Source of the DNA: Clostridia bacterium
Lineage (GTDB): Bacteria; Bacillota; Clostridia; Oscillospirales; Acutalibacteraceae
Length of the DNA stretch: 57,800 bases
Direction: 5' to 3'
Assembly (NCBI GenBank): GCA_017380615.1
Contig: JAFODQ010000097.1
Location: forward strand, 1-57,800
Each line of letters starts with the position of its first letter. Position 1 is the first letter of the stretch. The notes below the pieces were generated by a model. The model was not told the DNA's origin. It was given only the letters and a program-made list of their open reading frames with translations, and ran no database searches. Positions 9,945 to 18,159 of the stretch are shown here, one piece after another. A program made the translations under genes and the position numbers.

Positions 9945-9985
9945 AAAAATCTCCTCTTTTTCATTCAGAAAAATTTGTAAATTAT

Positions 9986-10014
9986 ATTATATACCCATAT
10001 TTTTATTTTGTCAA
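9986..10014 (-). promoter_or_regulatory. Promoter of the phosphoesterase gene
   Basis: Minus strand: -35 TTGACA (10009-10014), 17-base spacer, -10 TATAAT (9986-9991), both perfect consensus. The -35 box lies within the last codons of murD, so the two genes are tightly packed but separately promoted. Confidence 0.85.
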
Positions 10015-11316
10015 TTGATTTACAAGCTCTTTGAAGTGCTTGCCCTTTTCTTCAAAGTTTTTGTAGAAATTGTAGCTTGCTGCGGCGGGAGAGAAGAGAC
10101 AAGCTCTGCCTTCTTCAGTGTGCTCACTGCAAAGTCTTACAGCATCTGCCATATCGCAAGCACAGAACATATTCTTTTTGCAGCCCTTCTTTTCAAGCTC
10201 AGCTATAATGTTGTGCCCTGTTTCAGGAAGTCCGACAAGATTTTTGATTTCCGACTCAAGAAGAAAAGTAATGAAATCCGTGTAATCAATACCTCTGTCA
10301 AGGCCACCGAAAAGAAGTGTGTCAACATTCCCCAGAGCCCTCACGGCACCAATAACCGCCGTGGGAATTGTCGCAATGCTGTCGTTATAATAGCTGACAC
10401 CATTGATAACACCGACATATTCCATTCTGTGCTCAATGCCGCCAAAATTCTTTATGGCAAGACGCACAGCATCATCACTGACGCCGAAAATTCTTGCAAC
10501 CGCCAGGGCATAGGCAATATCCTGCCTGTTATGCTCACCCTTCAGATGCTCTGTTGAATGCCACAGCTCGTTAACAAATTCATCCTCACGGGCATCTGTA
10601 AAGGTCACAGGGCATCCGTTGCCATTAACGATAACTTTATCCCAATCAACAATACCTTCGAGTTCCTGCTCGGGGTTATAAATAACCTTATCCCCCTGCT
10701 TCTGGAATCGGGCAATGTTAAGCTTTGAATTAACATAGCCCTCAAATCCCGTTTTGTAATGGTCAAGGTGCTCCTGATAAATGTTCACAAGCACTGCAAC
10801 CTCAGGACTTGCTGTGGTAAACTCAAGCTGATGAGAAGACATCTCAATAACAGCAACAAGGCTCTCATCCTCATCTGCCTTTTCAAACACAGGAACACCG
10901 ATATTTCCTATAAGGCATGTATTAACCCCACCCCACTTGAGCATTTCATAAATGAGCGTGGAGGTTGTGGTTTTCCCCTTTGAACCTGTTATTCCGACAA
11001 CTGTGGGCTTGCAAAAGCGAAGAAACATATCTGTCTGGCAGGTTATTTCCGTTGTTCCGGGATACATATCATCCTCAAGAAAGGCAATTCCGGGGCTTTT
11101 AAAAACAATATCAAAATCGCCAAGGCACTTAAGATAATCCTCGCCATAAATCAACGAAACATTCCCGTCATCAATATCAGGCTTGTTCATATCACCGATC
11201 GCGAGAGCCTTGTGAGGAAGGTGCTTTCTTATATAGTTATATGTTGATTTTCCTTCTCTGCCAAAGCCGAGAATGAGAATCTTTTTATCTTTAATGTATT
11301 CAATTATCTGAGACAA
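10003..11316 (-). CDS. murD: UDP-N-acetylmuramoyl-L-alanine--D-glutamate ligase
   Basis: Cytosolic Mur ligase adding D-Glu to UDP-MurNAc-L-Ala in peptidoglycan precursor synthesis. 437 residues. The ATP loop G-S-K-G-K-T-T (111-117), a Mur-ligase H-L-D-H-Y segment, E-H-R-M-E (FGGIEHRME, start of the C-terminal region) and the MurD-typical end L-F-S-P-A-A-A-S-Y-x(3)-K-N-F-E-E-K-G are present. The start is a TTG with an SD GGAGATG about 10 bases upstream. It follows the diguanylate cyclase gene after 21 bases and is probably cotranscribed with it, which is unusual because murD normally sits in the dcw cluster. Confidence 0.93.
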   Translation of the reverse strand: MSQIIEYIKDKKILILGFGREGKSTYNYIRKHLPHKALAIGDMNKPDIDDGNVSLIYGEDYLKCLGDFDIVFKSPGIAFLEDDMYPGTTEITCQTDMFLRFCKPTVVGITGSKGKTTTSTLIYEMLKWGGVNTCLIGNIGVPVFEKADEDESLVAVIEMSSHQLEFTTASPEVAVLVNIYQEHLDHYKTGFEGYVNSKLNIARFQKQGDKVIYNPEQELEGIVDWDKVIVNGNGCPVTFTDAREDEFVNELWHSTEHLKGEHNRQDIAYALAVARIFGVSDDAVRLAIKNFGGIEHRMEYVGVINGVSYYNDSIATIPTAVIGAVRALGNVDTLLFGGLDRGIDYTDFITFLLESEIKNLVGLPETGHNIIAELEKKGCKKNMFCACDMADAVRLCSEHTEEGRACLFSPAAASYNFYKNFEEKGKHFKELVNQLTK

Positions 11317-11337
11317 GGATCACATCTCCATTTTATT

Positions 11338-12657
11338 TTATTCAGCAAAAAGATACCCGTTTTTTCCCTTACCCTTTACAGCGTACATAGCCTTATCCGC
11401 ACTTTCATAAAGCTCACCGTAGGAGCTTCCGTGAACGCCGTAAAGTGCGATACCCACACTGCAGGAATATTTCTTATCAGGTATCTCGTCAAGTCTTACG
11501 CTGTGGCAGATTTTGATAATATCCTCAGCTGTTTTTTCTGCCTTTGTGCGAATAGACTGTTCGTCATCACCATCGCCACTGACAAAAAGAACAAACTCCT
11601 CACCACCAACTCTACCCAGTGTGTCATTTGCACCGAAGCGGATAGACAGCTTACCTGTAAACTGACGAAGGAAGCTATCACCCACGTTATGCCCATATGT
11701 ATCATTAAGCTTTTTAAAATCATCTATATCAATAAACAACAATGCACCCTGCTCATTTGGGGATGTGCTTAAGATTTCAGATATTTTAAGGCTGGTGGAA
11801 AGCTTATTGAGAAAGCCTGTGAGCTGATCTGTTTCTGCCTGAGAAATAAGACGTGTCTTTTCCTTCTTTTCTTTATCAACATCCGTAATAGTACCAACAA
11901 ATCTTGATGCATTTCCTTCAGCATTGAAAATGACAGCAAACTTTACTCTTTGCCACACGCCATCACCACGGGCATTTATGACACGCATATCAAAAACATT
12001 GATTTTTTTACCCGCAAGAGCATTGCTGAGCGCCTCAATAAATACCGGTACATCACGATGATCGATAATATCGCCATATGTAAAGGTTTCAATAGCATCT
12101 TCAATTCTTGTTCTGCCCTTGCCACCTCTTATTTTTGAAGAGCACTCAAAAACATCCTCTGCCACATCATAGTTAAAAAGAACATTATCTGAAATCTCCT
12201 CAACAATTTCATATCTCTCTTTTTCTTCTTCGATCTGCATCTGAAGGCGCTTCATATCTGTGATATCTGTTATGTTGCAGATAAACACAAGCTCCTCCTT
12301 TGAAACGTTTCGTGGCTTTCTTGTGGAGATGAGCGCCCATGCCTTCTCTCCACCCTTTTTGTTAATGCGTGTTTCAAACTGAATAATCTCACCGGGCTCA
12401 TACTGGGTGTTGATTTTTGAAACAATATCAATGAAATCATTTTGATTAAAAAGATTCATTCTCACATCAGCGCTGAGCTCCTCGTATTCCTCTCTTGTGT
12501 ATCCAAAAATATTGAAGAACGCATCGTTGGTATAATCAAGTTTTACACCATCGGGATGTGGGGAAACCATAGCGATACCTGTAACAGCATCCTTAAGCAT
12601 GGTTTCAAGTTCCTCTCTTGATAACTCCTCTTCATAAACTCCACCAAGTGGTCTCAT
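11338..12657 (-). CDS. PAS-PAS-GGDEF diguanylate cyclase
   Basis: 439 residues from the ATG at 12657 (SD GGAGG, 8 bases away); an in-frame TTG five codons upstream overlaps the SD and is rejected. Two PAS/PAC modules span about residues 20-140 and 155-265 (G-Y-T-R-E-E-Y and D-I-T-D patterns), followed by a GGDEF domain with an active-site G-G-E-E-F (351-355). This predicts synthesis of cyclic di-GMP from GTP. No R-x-x-D inhibitory site stands in the usual place before the active site, and no transmembrane segment is seen, so it is a cytosolic sensor, perhaps of redox state or a small ligand. No EAL or PilZ protein is nearby. Confidence 0.92.
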   Translation of the reverse strand: MRPLGGVYEEELSREELETMLKDAVTGIAMVSPHPDGVKLDYTNDAFFNIFGYTREEYEELSADVRMNLFNQNDFIDIVSKINTQYEPGEIIQFETRINKKGGEKAWALISTRKPRNVSKEELVFICNITDITDMKRLQMQIEEEKERYEIVEEISDNVLFNYDVAEDVFECSSKIRGGKGRTRIEDAIETFTYGDIIDHRDVPVFIEALSNALAGKKINVFDMRVINARGDGVWQRVKFAVIFNAEGNASRFVGTITDVDKEKKEKTRLISQAETDQLTGFLNKLSTSLKISEILSTSPNEQGALLFIDIDDFKKLNDTYGHNVGDSFLRQFTGKLSIRFGANDTLGRVGGEEFVLFVSGDGDDEQSIRTKAEKTAEDIIKICHSVRLDEIPDKKYSCSVGIALYGVHGSSYGELYESADKAMYAVKGKGKNGYLFAE

Positions 12658-12699
12658 GATAACAGCCTCCAAGCAATAAATTTACACATTACCATTTTT

Positions 12700-12728
12700 A
12701 ATATATCACATATTATTTTATATAACAA
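12700..12728 (-). promoter_or_regulatory. Promoter of the diguanylate cyclase-murD unit
   Basis: Minus strand: -35 TTGTTA (12723-12728), 17-base spacer, -10 TATATT (12700-12705), about 45 bases before the cyclase start. It diverges from the smsC promoter. Confidence 0.65.
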
Positions 12729-12746
12729 GGATTTTCTTATAAACAC

Positions 12747-12775
12747 TTGAATAAATACACTTTATTGTATATAAT
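12747..12775 (+). promoter_or_regulatory. Promoter of the smsCB-rhaB operon
   Basis: -35 TTGAAT (12747-12752), 17-base spacer, -10 TATAAT (12770-12775), about 60 bases before smsC. No IscR-like or other operator is recognisable in the spacer. Confidence 0.8.
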
Positions 12776-12833
12776 TTAATATGGTTAAATATGATACATG
12801 TTTATACCAAATTTCAAAGCAACGGAGACACTT

Positions 12834-13553
12834 ATGTTAGAATTAAAAAACATTTCATTCAATGTTGCCGATGAAAAAGGTGAAAAGGATATCATCAAGG
12901 ATATATCTCTCACCCTTGAAGACGGCAAATTTCTTGTTATAACAGGCCCCAACGGTGGTGGTAAATCCACCCTTGCGAAGCTCATTATGGGTATTGAACA
13001 GCCCACAGGCGGTCAGATTCTCTGGAATGGTCAGGACATTACAAACATGTCCATCACAGACAGAGCAAGGCTTGGAATAGGCTATGCCTTCCAGCACCCA
13101 CCAAGATTCAAGGGCTTATCTGTAAGAGACCTGCTCAGCCTTGCCCACGGAAGCGACCTTCCCGAGGACCAATGCTGTGCATACCTTACCCATGTTGGTC
13201 TTTGCTCAAAGGATTATCTCAATCGTCAGGTTGATTCATCTCTTTCAGGTGGTGAAATCAAGAGAATCGAGATTGCCACTCTTATGGCAAGGGATCTTCA
13301 GCTGGCAATATACGATGAGCCCGAAGCAGGCATTGACCTTTGGAGCTTCAATATGCTCGTAGAAAGCTTCAAGGGTATTTCAAAAACCCGTAAGGAAAGC
13401 ATGATAATCATTTCCCACCAGGAAAGAATTATGAAAATAGCAGATGAAATCGCAATTGTTGCAGATGGTGTTGTAAAGAAAATTGGTCCTCAGAGCGAAA
13501 TATTCCCTGAGCTTATGGCTGAATTCAACAGTAACACCTGCACATTCAGATAA
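12834..13553 (+). CDS. SufC-like ATPase of a minimal SUF-type (SMS) Fe-S cluster assembly pair
   Basis: 239 residues from the ATG at 12834 with SD CGGAG 7 bases upstream; an earlier in-frame ATG (12798) has no SD. It is a cytosolic ABC ATPase: Walker A G-P-N-G-G-G-K-S-T (about 40-48), signature L-S-G-G-E, Walker B L-A-I-Y-D-E-P-E-A-G-I-D, where E-A-G replaces the T-S-G seen in most SufC, and a switch His. There are no membrane partners; the next gene is a SufB/D scaffold. The SufC-SufB pair without sufD, sufS or sufU matches the SMS (SmsC/SmsB) class known from Clostridia and archaea. Confidence 0.85.
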   Translation: MLELKNISFNVADEKGEKDIIKDISLTLEDGKFLVITGPNGGGKSTLAKLIMGIEQPTGGQILWNGQDITNMSITDRARLGIGYAFQHPPRFKGLSVRDLLSLAHGSDLPEDQCCAYLTHVGLCSKDYLNRQVDSSLSGGEIKRIEIATLMARDLQLAIYDEPEAGIDLWSFNMLVESFKGISKTRKESMIIISHQERIMKIADEIAIVADGVVKKIGPQSEIFPELMAEFNSNTCTFR

Positions 13554-13564
13554 AGGAAAACATT

Positions 13565-14482
13565 ATGAATAATATAGATCGCACAATGCTCCAGGCTGTT
13601 GCAGACCTTCACGAAACACCTCAGGGAGCATATAATATCAGAAAAAATGGTGAAGGAATTGAAAGGCGCTCAAGTGCAAACATCACAATTGAGCCAAAGC
13701 AGGACAAGCCGGGCATAGACATCACTGTTAAGCCCGGAACAAAAAACGAAAGCGTGCACATTCCTGTTATCATTACAGAAACGGGTGTGGATGACCTTAC
13801 CTACAACGATTTTTATATCGGTGACGATTCAGATGTTGTTATTGTTGCAGGCTGTGGAATTCACAACTCAGGTGACAAAAAGAGTGAGCACGATGGCATT
13901 CACAGATTTTTCATCGGCAAAAACGCCCGTATCAAATATGTTGAAAAGCACTATGGTCAGGGCGAGGGCACAGGTGAAAGAGTGCTTAATCCCGTAACAG
14001 AAATTTATATGGATGAAAATTCATATTGTGAAATGGAATCCGTACAGATAAAGGGCGTTGACTCCACCAAAAGAGACACTGTGGCAAAGCTTGAAAAGGG
14101 AGCTTCCCTTGTTATTCTTGAAAAGCTTATGACTCATGGAGACCAGATTGCACATTCAGACATGGTTATTGAGCTTAATGGCGAGGACGCATCAGCACAA
14201 ATCATCTCCCGTTCTGTTGCTAAGGATACGTCACAGCAGGTGTTCTACCCCCGTGCAGTGGGCAATGCAAAATGCCGTGCCCATGTGCAGTGTGACTCAA
14301 TCATTATGGACGAAGCAAAAATCCGTTCCATTCCAGAAATTGCTGCAAACCACTTTGAAGCAAACATTGTTCATGAGGCAGCAATCGGCAGAATAAATAA
14401 CGACCAGCTTCTCAAGCTTCAGACAATGGGCAAGACTCCCGAAGAGGCTGAAGAAATAATAATAAACTGTTTCCTCAAATAA
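13565..14482 (+). CDS. SufB/SufD-family Fe-S scaffold (SmsB-like)
   Basis: 305 residues, much shorter than SufB (about 470) and lacking its N-terminal part, as expected for SMS scaffolds. It follows smsC by 11 bases with SD AAAGGA. The C-terminal half carries the SufBD beta-helix pattern S-R-S-V-A-K-D-T-S-Q-Q-V-F-Y and the end segment I-P-E-I-A-A-N-H-F-E-A-N-I-V-H-E-A-A-I-G-R-I, typical of the family. Candidate cluster ligands are the Cys in V-A-G-C-G-I-H, C-R-A-H-V-Q-C-D and the His/Glu residues of the end segment. Predicted to assemble Fe-S clusters on an SmsC2B2 complex. A source of sulfur is not encoded nearby. Confidence 0.85.
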   Translation: MNNIDRTMLQAVADLHETPQGAYNIRKNGEGIERRSSANITIEPKQDKPGIDITVKPGTKNESVHIPVIITETGVDDLTYNDFYIGDDSDVVIVAGCGIHNSGDKKSEHDGIHRFFIGKNARIKYVEKHYGQGEGTGERVLNPVTEIYMDENSYCEMESVQIKGVDSTKRDTVAKLEKGASLVILEKLMTHGDQIAHSDMVIELNGEDASAQIISRSVAKDTSQQVFYPRAVGNAKCRAHVQCDSIIMDEAKIRSIPEIAANHFEANIVHEAAIGRINNDQLLKLQTMGKTPEEAEEIIINCFLK

Positions 14483-14500
14483 TTTATTCAGGTGATAAAA

Positions 14501-15970
14501 ATGGCAAAAAGAGTTTTAGCATTCGATTTCGGTGCTTCAAGCGGCAGAGCAATTATCGGTGAATTCGATGGTGAAAAAATCACTCTTCGTGAGGTTCATC
14601 GTTTCTCAAACGACCCCGTAACAATAAACGGAACAACCTACTGGGATGTTCAAAGACTTTTCTTTGAAATCAAGCAGGGTATCCTTAAGGCAAAAGAGGA
14701 TGGCGGCTTTGATTCAATCGGAATTGACACATGGGGTGTTGACTTTGGGCTTCTCAGAAAAGACGGAACACTCATTGAAAACCCTGTCCACTACCGTGAC
14801 AAGAGAAATGATGGCATGGCTGAAAAAGCCAAGGAATATATGTCTCACGAGAGAATGTATGACATAACGGGAATTCAGTTTATGGATTTTAACACTGTTT
14901 TCCAGCTTCTCTCCCTCAAGGAAAACAGACCGTATATCCTTGAAGAGGCAGACACACTCCTGTTTATGCCTGACCTTCTTGCATACATGCTCACAGGCGT
15001 GAAATCAACAGAATATTCCATTGCAACAACATCGCAGATGGTTGACCTCAAAACAAGAGACTGGTCAGATGAAATTCTTGATGCTCTCGGAATTAAAAAA
15101 TCTATACTTACAAAAATTGTGCCCACAGGCACTGCAATCGGCAAGCTGAGTGCTGACATCTGCGAGGAGCTTGGCGTTCCTCCGGTGGATATCATCAGCG
15201 TTGCATCTCACGATACACAAAGTGCAATTTCTGCTGCACCTTGTGAATATGAGGACTTTGCTTTCATCAGCAGTGGCACTTGGTCTCTTTTCGGCACAGA
15301 GGTTAAAGAGCCTGTTCTCAACGAGGCATCAAAGAAGCTTAATGTAACAAATGAGGGTGGATACAATTATTCAATTGCGTTCCTCAAGAATATATGTGGC
15401 TTGTGGCTTATTCAGGAAAGCAGACGCCAATGGATAAGAGAAGGCACCGAATATTCTTATGCAGAGCTTGAAAAGCTTGCTCTCGAATGTGAGCCCCTTA
15501 AGTGTTTTATTGACCCTGATTCACCTGAATTCGGTGTAATGGGTAACATTCCTAAAAGAGTCAAGGAATATTGTGAAAGAACCAACCAGTACATACCACA
15601 GACAGTGGGCGAAATCATGCGTTGCATTTATGAAAGCCTTGCACTTAAATATCGCCTCACATTTGACGGAATTATGGAGTGCACCGGCAAAAAATATGAC
15701 CGTATTCATGTTATGGGTGGTGGCACAAAGGACAAGCTCCTTCTCGACATGACAGCACAGAGCTGTAATGTGGATGTTTACGGTGGCCCGATTGAAGCAA
15801 CTGCCCTCGGAAACATTGCAATCCAGCTTATCTCCTCAGGTGCTGTGAGTGATATCAAGCAAGCCCGCAAAATAATCGCTCAGGGCGAAAATCTCAAGCT
15901 TTATTCCCCTCACGACAGAGACGTCTGGGAGGATGCATATAAAAGATTTACAAGTATTATTGAAAAATAA
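14501..15970 (+). CDS. rhaB: Rhamnulokinase (FGGY family)
   Basis: Phosphorylates L-rhamnulose to rhamnulose-1-phosphate in the cytosol. 489 residues from the ATG at 14501; the GTG three codons earlier falls in the SD AGGTGAT. N-terminal ATPase motif D-F-G-A-S-S-G-R (9-16), substrate region D-T-W-G-V-D-F-G (76-83), catalytic Asp238 in A-S-H-D-T, and the C-terminal G-G-G-x-x-D-x-L-L adenosine motif are all visible and follow the RhaB pattern. No rhaA, rhaD or regulator is in the window, but a GH78 rhamnosidase lies 17 kb away. Its place inside an operon led by Fe-S genes is unusual. Confidence 0.92.
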   Translation: MAKRVLAFDFGASSGRAIIGEFDGEKITLREVHRFSNDPVTINGTTYWDVQRLFFEIKQGILKAKEDGGFDSIGIDTWGVDFGLLRKDGTLIENPVHYRDKRNDGMAEKAKEYMSHERMYDITGIQFMDFNTVFQLLSLKENRPYILEEADTLLFMPDLLAYMLTGVKSTEYSIATTSQMVDLKTRDWSDEILDALGIKKSILTKIVPTGTAIGKLSADICEELGVPPVDIISVASHDTQSAISAAPCEYEDFAFISSGTWSLFGTEVKEPVLNEASKKLNVTNEGGYNYSIAFLKNICGLWLIQESRRQWIREGTEYSYAELEKLALECEPLKCFIDPDSPEFGVMGNIPKRVKEYCERTNQYIPQTVGEIMRCIYESLALKYRLTFDGIMECTGKKYDRIHVMGGGTKDKLLLDMTAQSCNVDVYGGPIEATALGNIAIQLISSGAVSDIKQARKIIAQGENLKLYSPHDRDVWEDAYKRFTSIIEK

Positions 15971-15982
15971 GGATTGTGTGAT

Positions 15983-17197
15983 ATGACAACTTTACCACAC
16001 CTTGAGGATTCAAGCATAAGATATATCCTCGAAACAGTGGAAATAATCACCGAATCCACAGGAGAACGGCGCACAGGACAAAAGGGCGAAAAACAGGCAA
16101 GCCACATCCTTATGAATGAGCTCATGAAATATTGCGACGATACTCAGGAGCAGCACTTCCAGACTCATCCGGGTGCCGGCACATTGACACAGAAGATATT
16201 ATGTGCCTTGTTGATTGTGTGCCTTGTACTGTTCTCTGTCTCAGTTTCTAACGGATATGTTGGAACTGCAGTTATTTCCCTGCTTCTCAATCTTGCGATC
16301 TTCGGTGTATTTTCATATAAATTCCTATTTGATGGAACAAAGCTTGATATCATCAAGCCCAGGAAGAATTCATCAAATATTCTGGGCAGACGCTTCCCTC
16401 GGGGCACAGCCCAATCACGAGTGGTGCTTGTGGCTCACCCCGACGCTCCACTCACCTTTCGCACCTTCATCTTCGGAAATATGGCAGCATACATAATAAG
16501 CTTCTGCTCTGTTGTGGGAAACACACTTCTCTTCTGTGGACAGGCTCTCTTCCTCTTCTGTGGAGCACCCATAGGCGAAAAGCTTTTCAGCGTTTGGAGT
16601 GTTATCTGCTTTGTTTTTCTTCCATTTTACCTTGTTGGTATTTTTCTCATCAATCCCAGAAAAACAGCCTCGGGTATAAGCTCGAGCCTCATTCCATCTG
16701 CTGTGATTCTGAGCATTCTCAAGCAGTTTTCCGAAGACAGCTTCAGATATGAGAAAACTGAATTCTGCTGCCTTATAACAGGCTCAGAATATTCAGGAAG
16801 AGCAGGCTCTTACGCCTTTGCGAAGAAATATCGCAGATTGTTTTCCGATATTCCCACAGTGTTCATTCCCATTGAGGAATTGACCACCTCGGATAAGCTT
16901 TCTGTTTTCTTTAAAGACGGAAGCGGAAACACGGGCTCTGCTGAGATCGCCTCCGTTATCGGACAGGCTGCAGAAAACCTTCAGCTACCACTCACAAAGG
17001 AAAATGTGTTTTTAGGCTCAGCTGCATTTACGCCCTTTGCCCTGAACCATTTCCCCGCTTGTTCTTTGGGAACATCTAAAAAGCACACATCTAAAAGTGT
17101 CTCCCCCACCGCAGATAAAATTACTGCAATACGTCGTAAAACAATCAGCGATGTGGGTGCACTCATTATAGAAACATTAAATTATTTTGACAGTTGA
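15983..17197 (+). CDS. Membrane protein with a degenerate M28 peptidase-like fold
   Basis: 404 residues from the ATG at 15983 (SD AAGGA). The plan matches clostridial membrane M28 proteins: an N-terminal G-E-R-R-T-G-x(2)-G-E-K-x-A segment (about 28-39), H-P-G-A before a double transmembrane hairpin (about 72-112), a peptidase-like core starting V-V-L-V-A-H-P-D-A, and two more membrane segments within it (about 165-220). The metal ligands look eroded: H-x-D is kept (A-H-P-D), but E-E is E-Y (G-S-E-Y-S-G-R-A-G-S), and no clear Asp or last His ligand is visible. It may be inactive or act on a non-peptide. Packed 12 bases after rhaB. Confidence 0.65.
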   Translation: MTTLPHLEDSSIRYILETVEIITESTGERRTGQKGEKQASHILMNELMKYCDDTQEQHFQTHPGAGTLTQKILCALLIVCLVLFSVSVSNGYVGTAVISLLLNLAIFGVFSYKFLFDGTKLDIIKPRKNSSNILGRRFPRGTAQSRVVLVAHPDAPLTFRTFIFGNMAAYIISFCSVVGNTLLFCGQALFLFCGAPIGEKLFSVWSVICFVFLPFYLVGIFLINPRKTASGISSSLIPSAVILSILKQFSEDSFRYEKTEFCCLITGSEYSGRAGSYAFAKKYRRLFSDIPTVFIPIEELTTSDKLSVFFKDGSGNTGSAEIASVIGQAAENLQLPLTKENVFLGSAAFTPFALNHFPACSLGTSKKHTSKSVSPTADKITAIRRKTISDVGALIIETLNYFDS

Positions 17198-17207
17198 GGT
17201 ATTTACT

Positions 17208-18158
17208 ATGGCAAAAATTCTTAATTCATCAATCAAAAATATTCCATGGCAGGACAAGCCTGTAAATTGTAAGGACCCTGTCTGGAGATATACAGAAAAC
17301 CCGATTATTGACCGTTCATTTGTTAAGGATGCAAACAGCATCTTCAACTCTGCTGTTGTTCCCTACAAGGGCAAATTTGCAGGTGTTTTCAGAATGGATG
17401 ATGTTACAAGAGAGCAATATCTTGTAACAGGCTTCAGCGATGATGGTATTCACTGGAAGCTTAATGATGAAAAGATTTTCGGTGGTTACGATCCACGTCT
17501 TTGCGAAATGGATGGGGTTTATTACCTTTCATGGGTTTGTCACACTGAATGTGGTACATCCATCGGCATTGCCACAACAGAGGACTTTGAATCCTGGACA
17601 CGCTATGAGAATGCCGTTCTCCCTGTTTCAAGAAATGGTGTACTCTTCCCAAGAAAAGTCAATGGTGAATACATGCTCTTCTCACGCCCTTGTGACAAGG
17701 GTCACACTCCATACGGTGAGATTTTTCTCAGCCACTCAAAGGACCTTACATACTGGGGCAAGCACCGTTTTGTAATCCGTCCCGAAATGAACTGGGAAAT
17801 GACAAAGGTTGGTGCAGGTCCGACACCTATCGAAACAGATGAAGGCTGGCTTTGCTTCTATCACGGTGTTCTCACAAGCTGCAACGGCTTCACATACAGC
17901 ATGGGCGCTATGCTTGTTGACAAGGATGAGCCATGGAAGGTGCTTCACAGAGCCGACCGCTATCTCCTTTCACCAAGAGAAATTTACGAATTTGTCGGAG
18001 ATGTGCCCAATGTTTGCTTCCCTTGTGCAGCACTTGCTGACAGTGAGACAGGCAGAATTGCCATTTACTACGGTGGTGCAGACACAGTGGTTGGTCTTGC
18101 ATTCACAACTGTTGATGAAACAATAAGCTACATTAAAGAACACGATTTACTCAAATAA
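17208..18158 (+). CDS. GH130-family glycoside phosphorylase or hydrolase
   Basis: 316 residues from the ATG at 17208 (SD GAGGT, 8 bases away); it overlaps no essential part of the gene before it. Five-bladed propeller features of GH130: N-P-I-I at the start, S-x-D-G-I-H-W, the Y-D-P-R segment (catalytic Asp region of the family), V-G-A-G-P-T-P-I-E-T-x-E-G-W-L-x-F-Y-H-G-V and S-P-R-E-x-Y-E. Characterised relatives phosphorolyse beta-1,4-mannosyl-glucose or mannooligosaccharides; the exact sugar here is unknown. No signal peptide, so it works on imported sugars. The MATE gene starts 1 base after its stop. Confidence 0.88.
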   Translation: MAKILNSSIKNIPWQDKPVNCKDPVWRYTENPIIDRSFVKDANSIFNSAVVPYKGKFAGVFRMDDVTREQYLVTGFSDDGIHWKLNDEKIFGGYDPRLCEMDGVYYLSWVCHTECGTSIGIATTEDFESWTRYENAVLPVSRNGVLFPRKVNGEYMLFSRPCDKGHTPYGEIFLSHSKDLTYWGKHRFVIRPEMNWEMTKVGAGPTPIETDEGWLCFYHGVLTSCNGFTYSMGAMLVDKDEPWKVLHRADRYLLSPREIYEFVGDVPNVCFPCAALADSETGRIAIYYGGADTVVGLAFTTVDETISYIKEHDLLK

Positions 18159-18159
18159 A

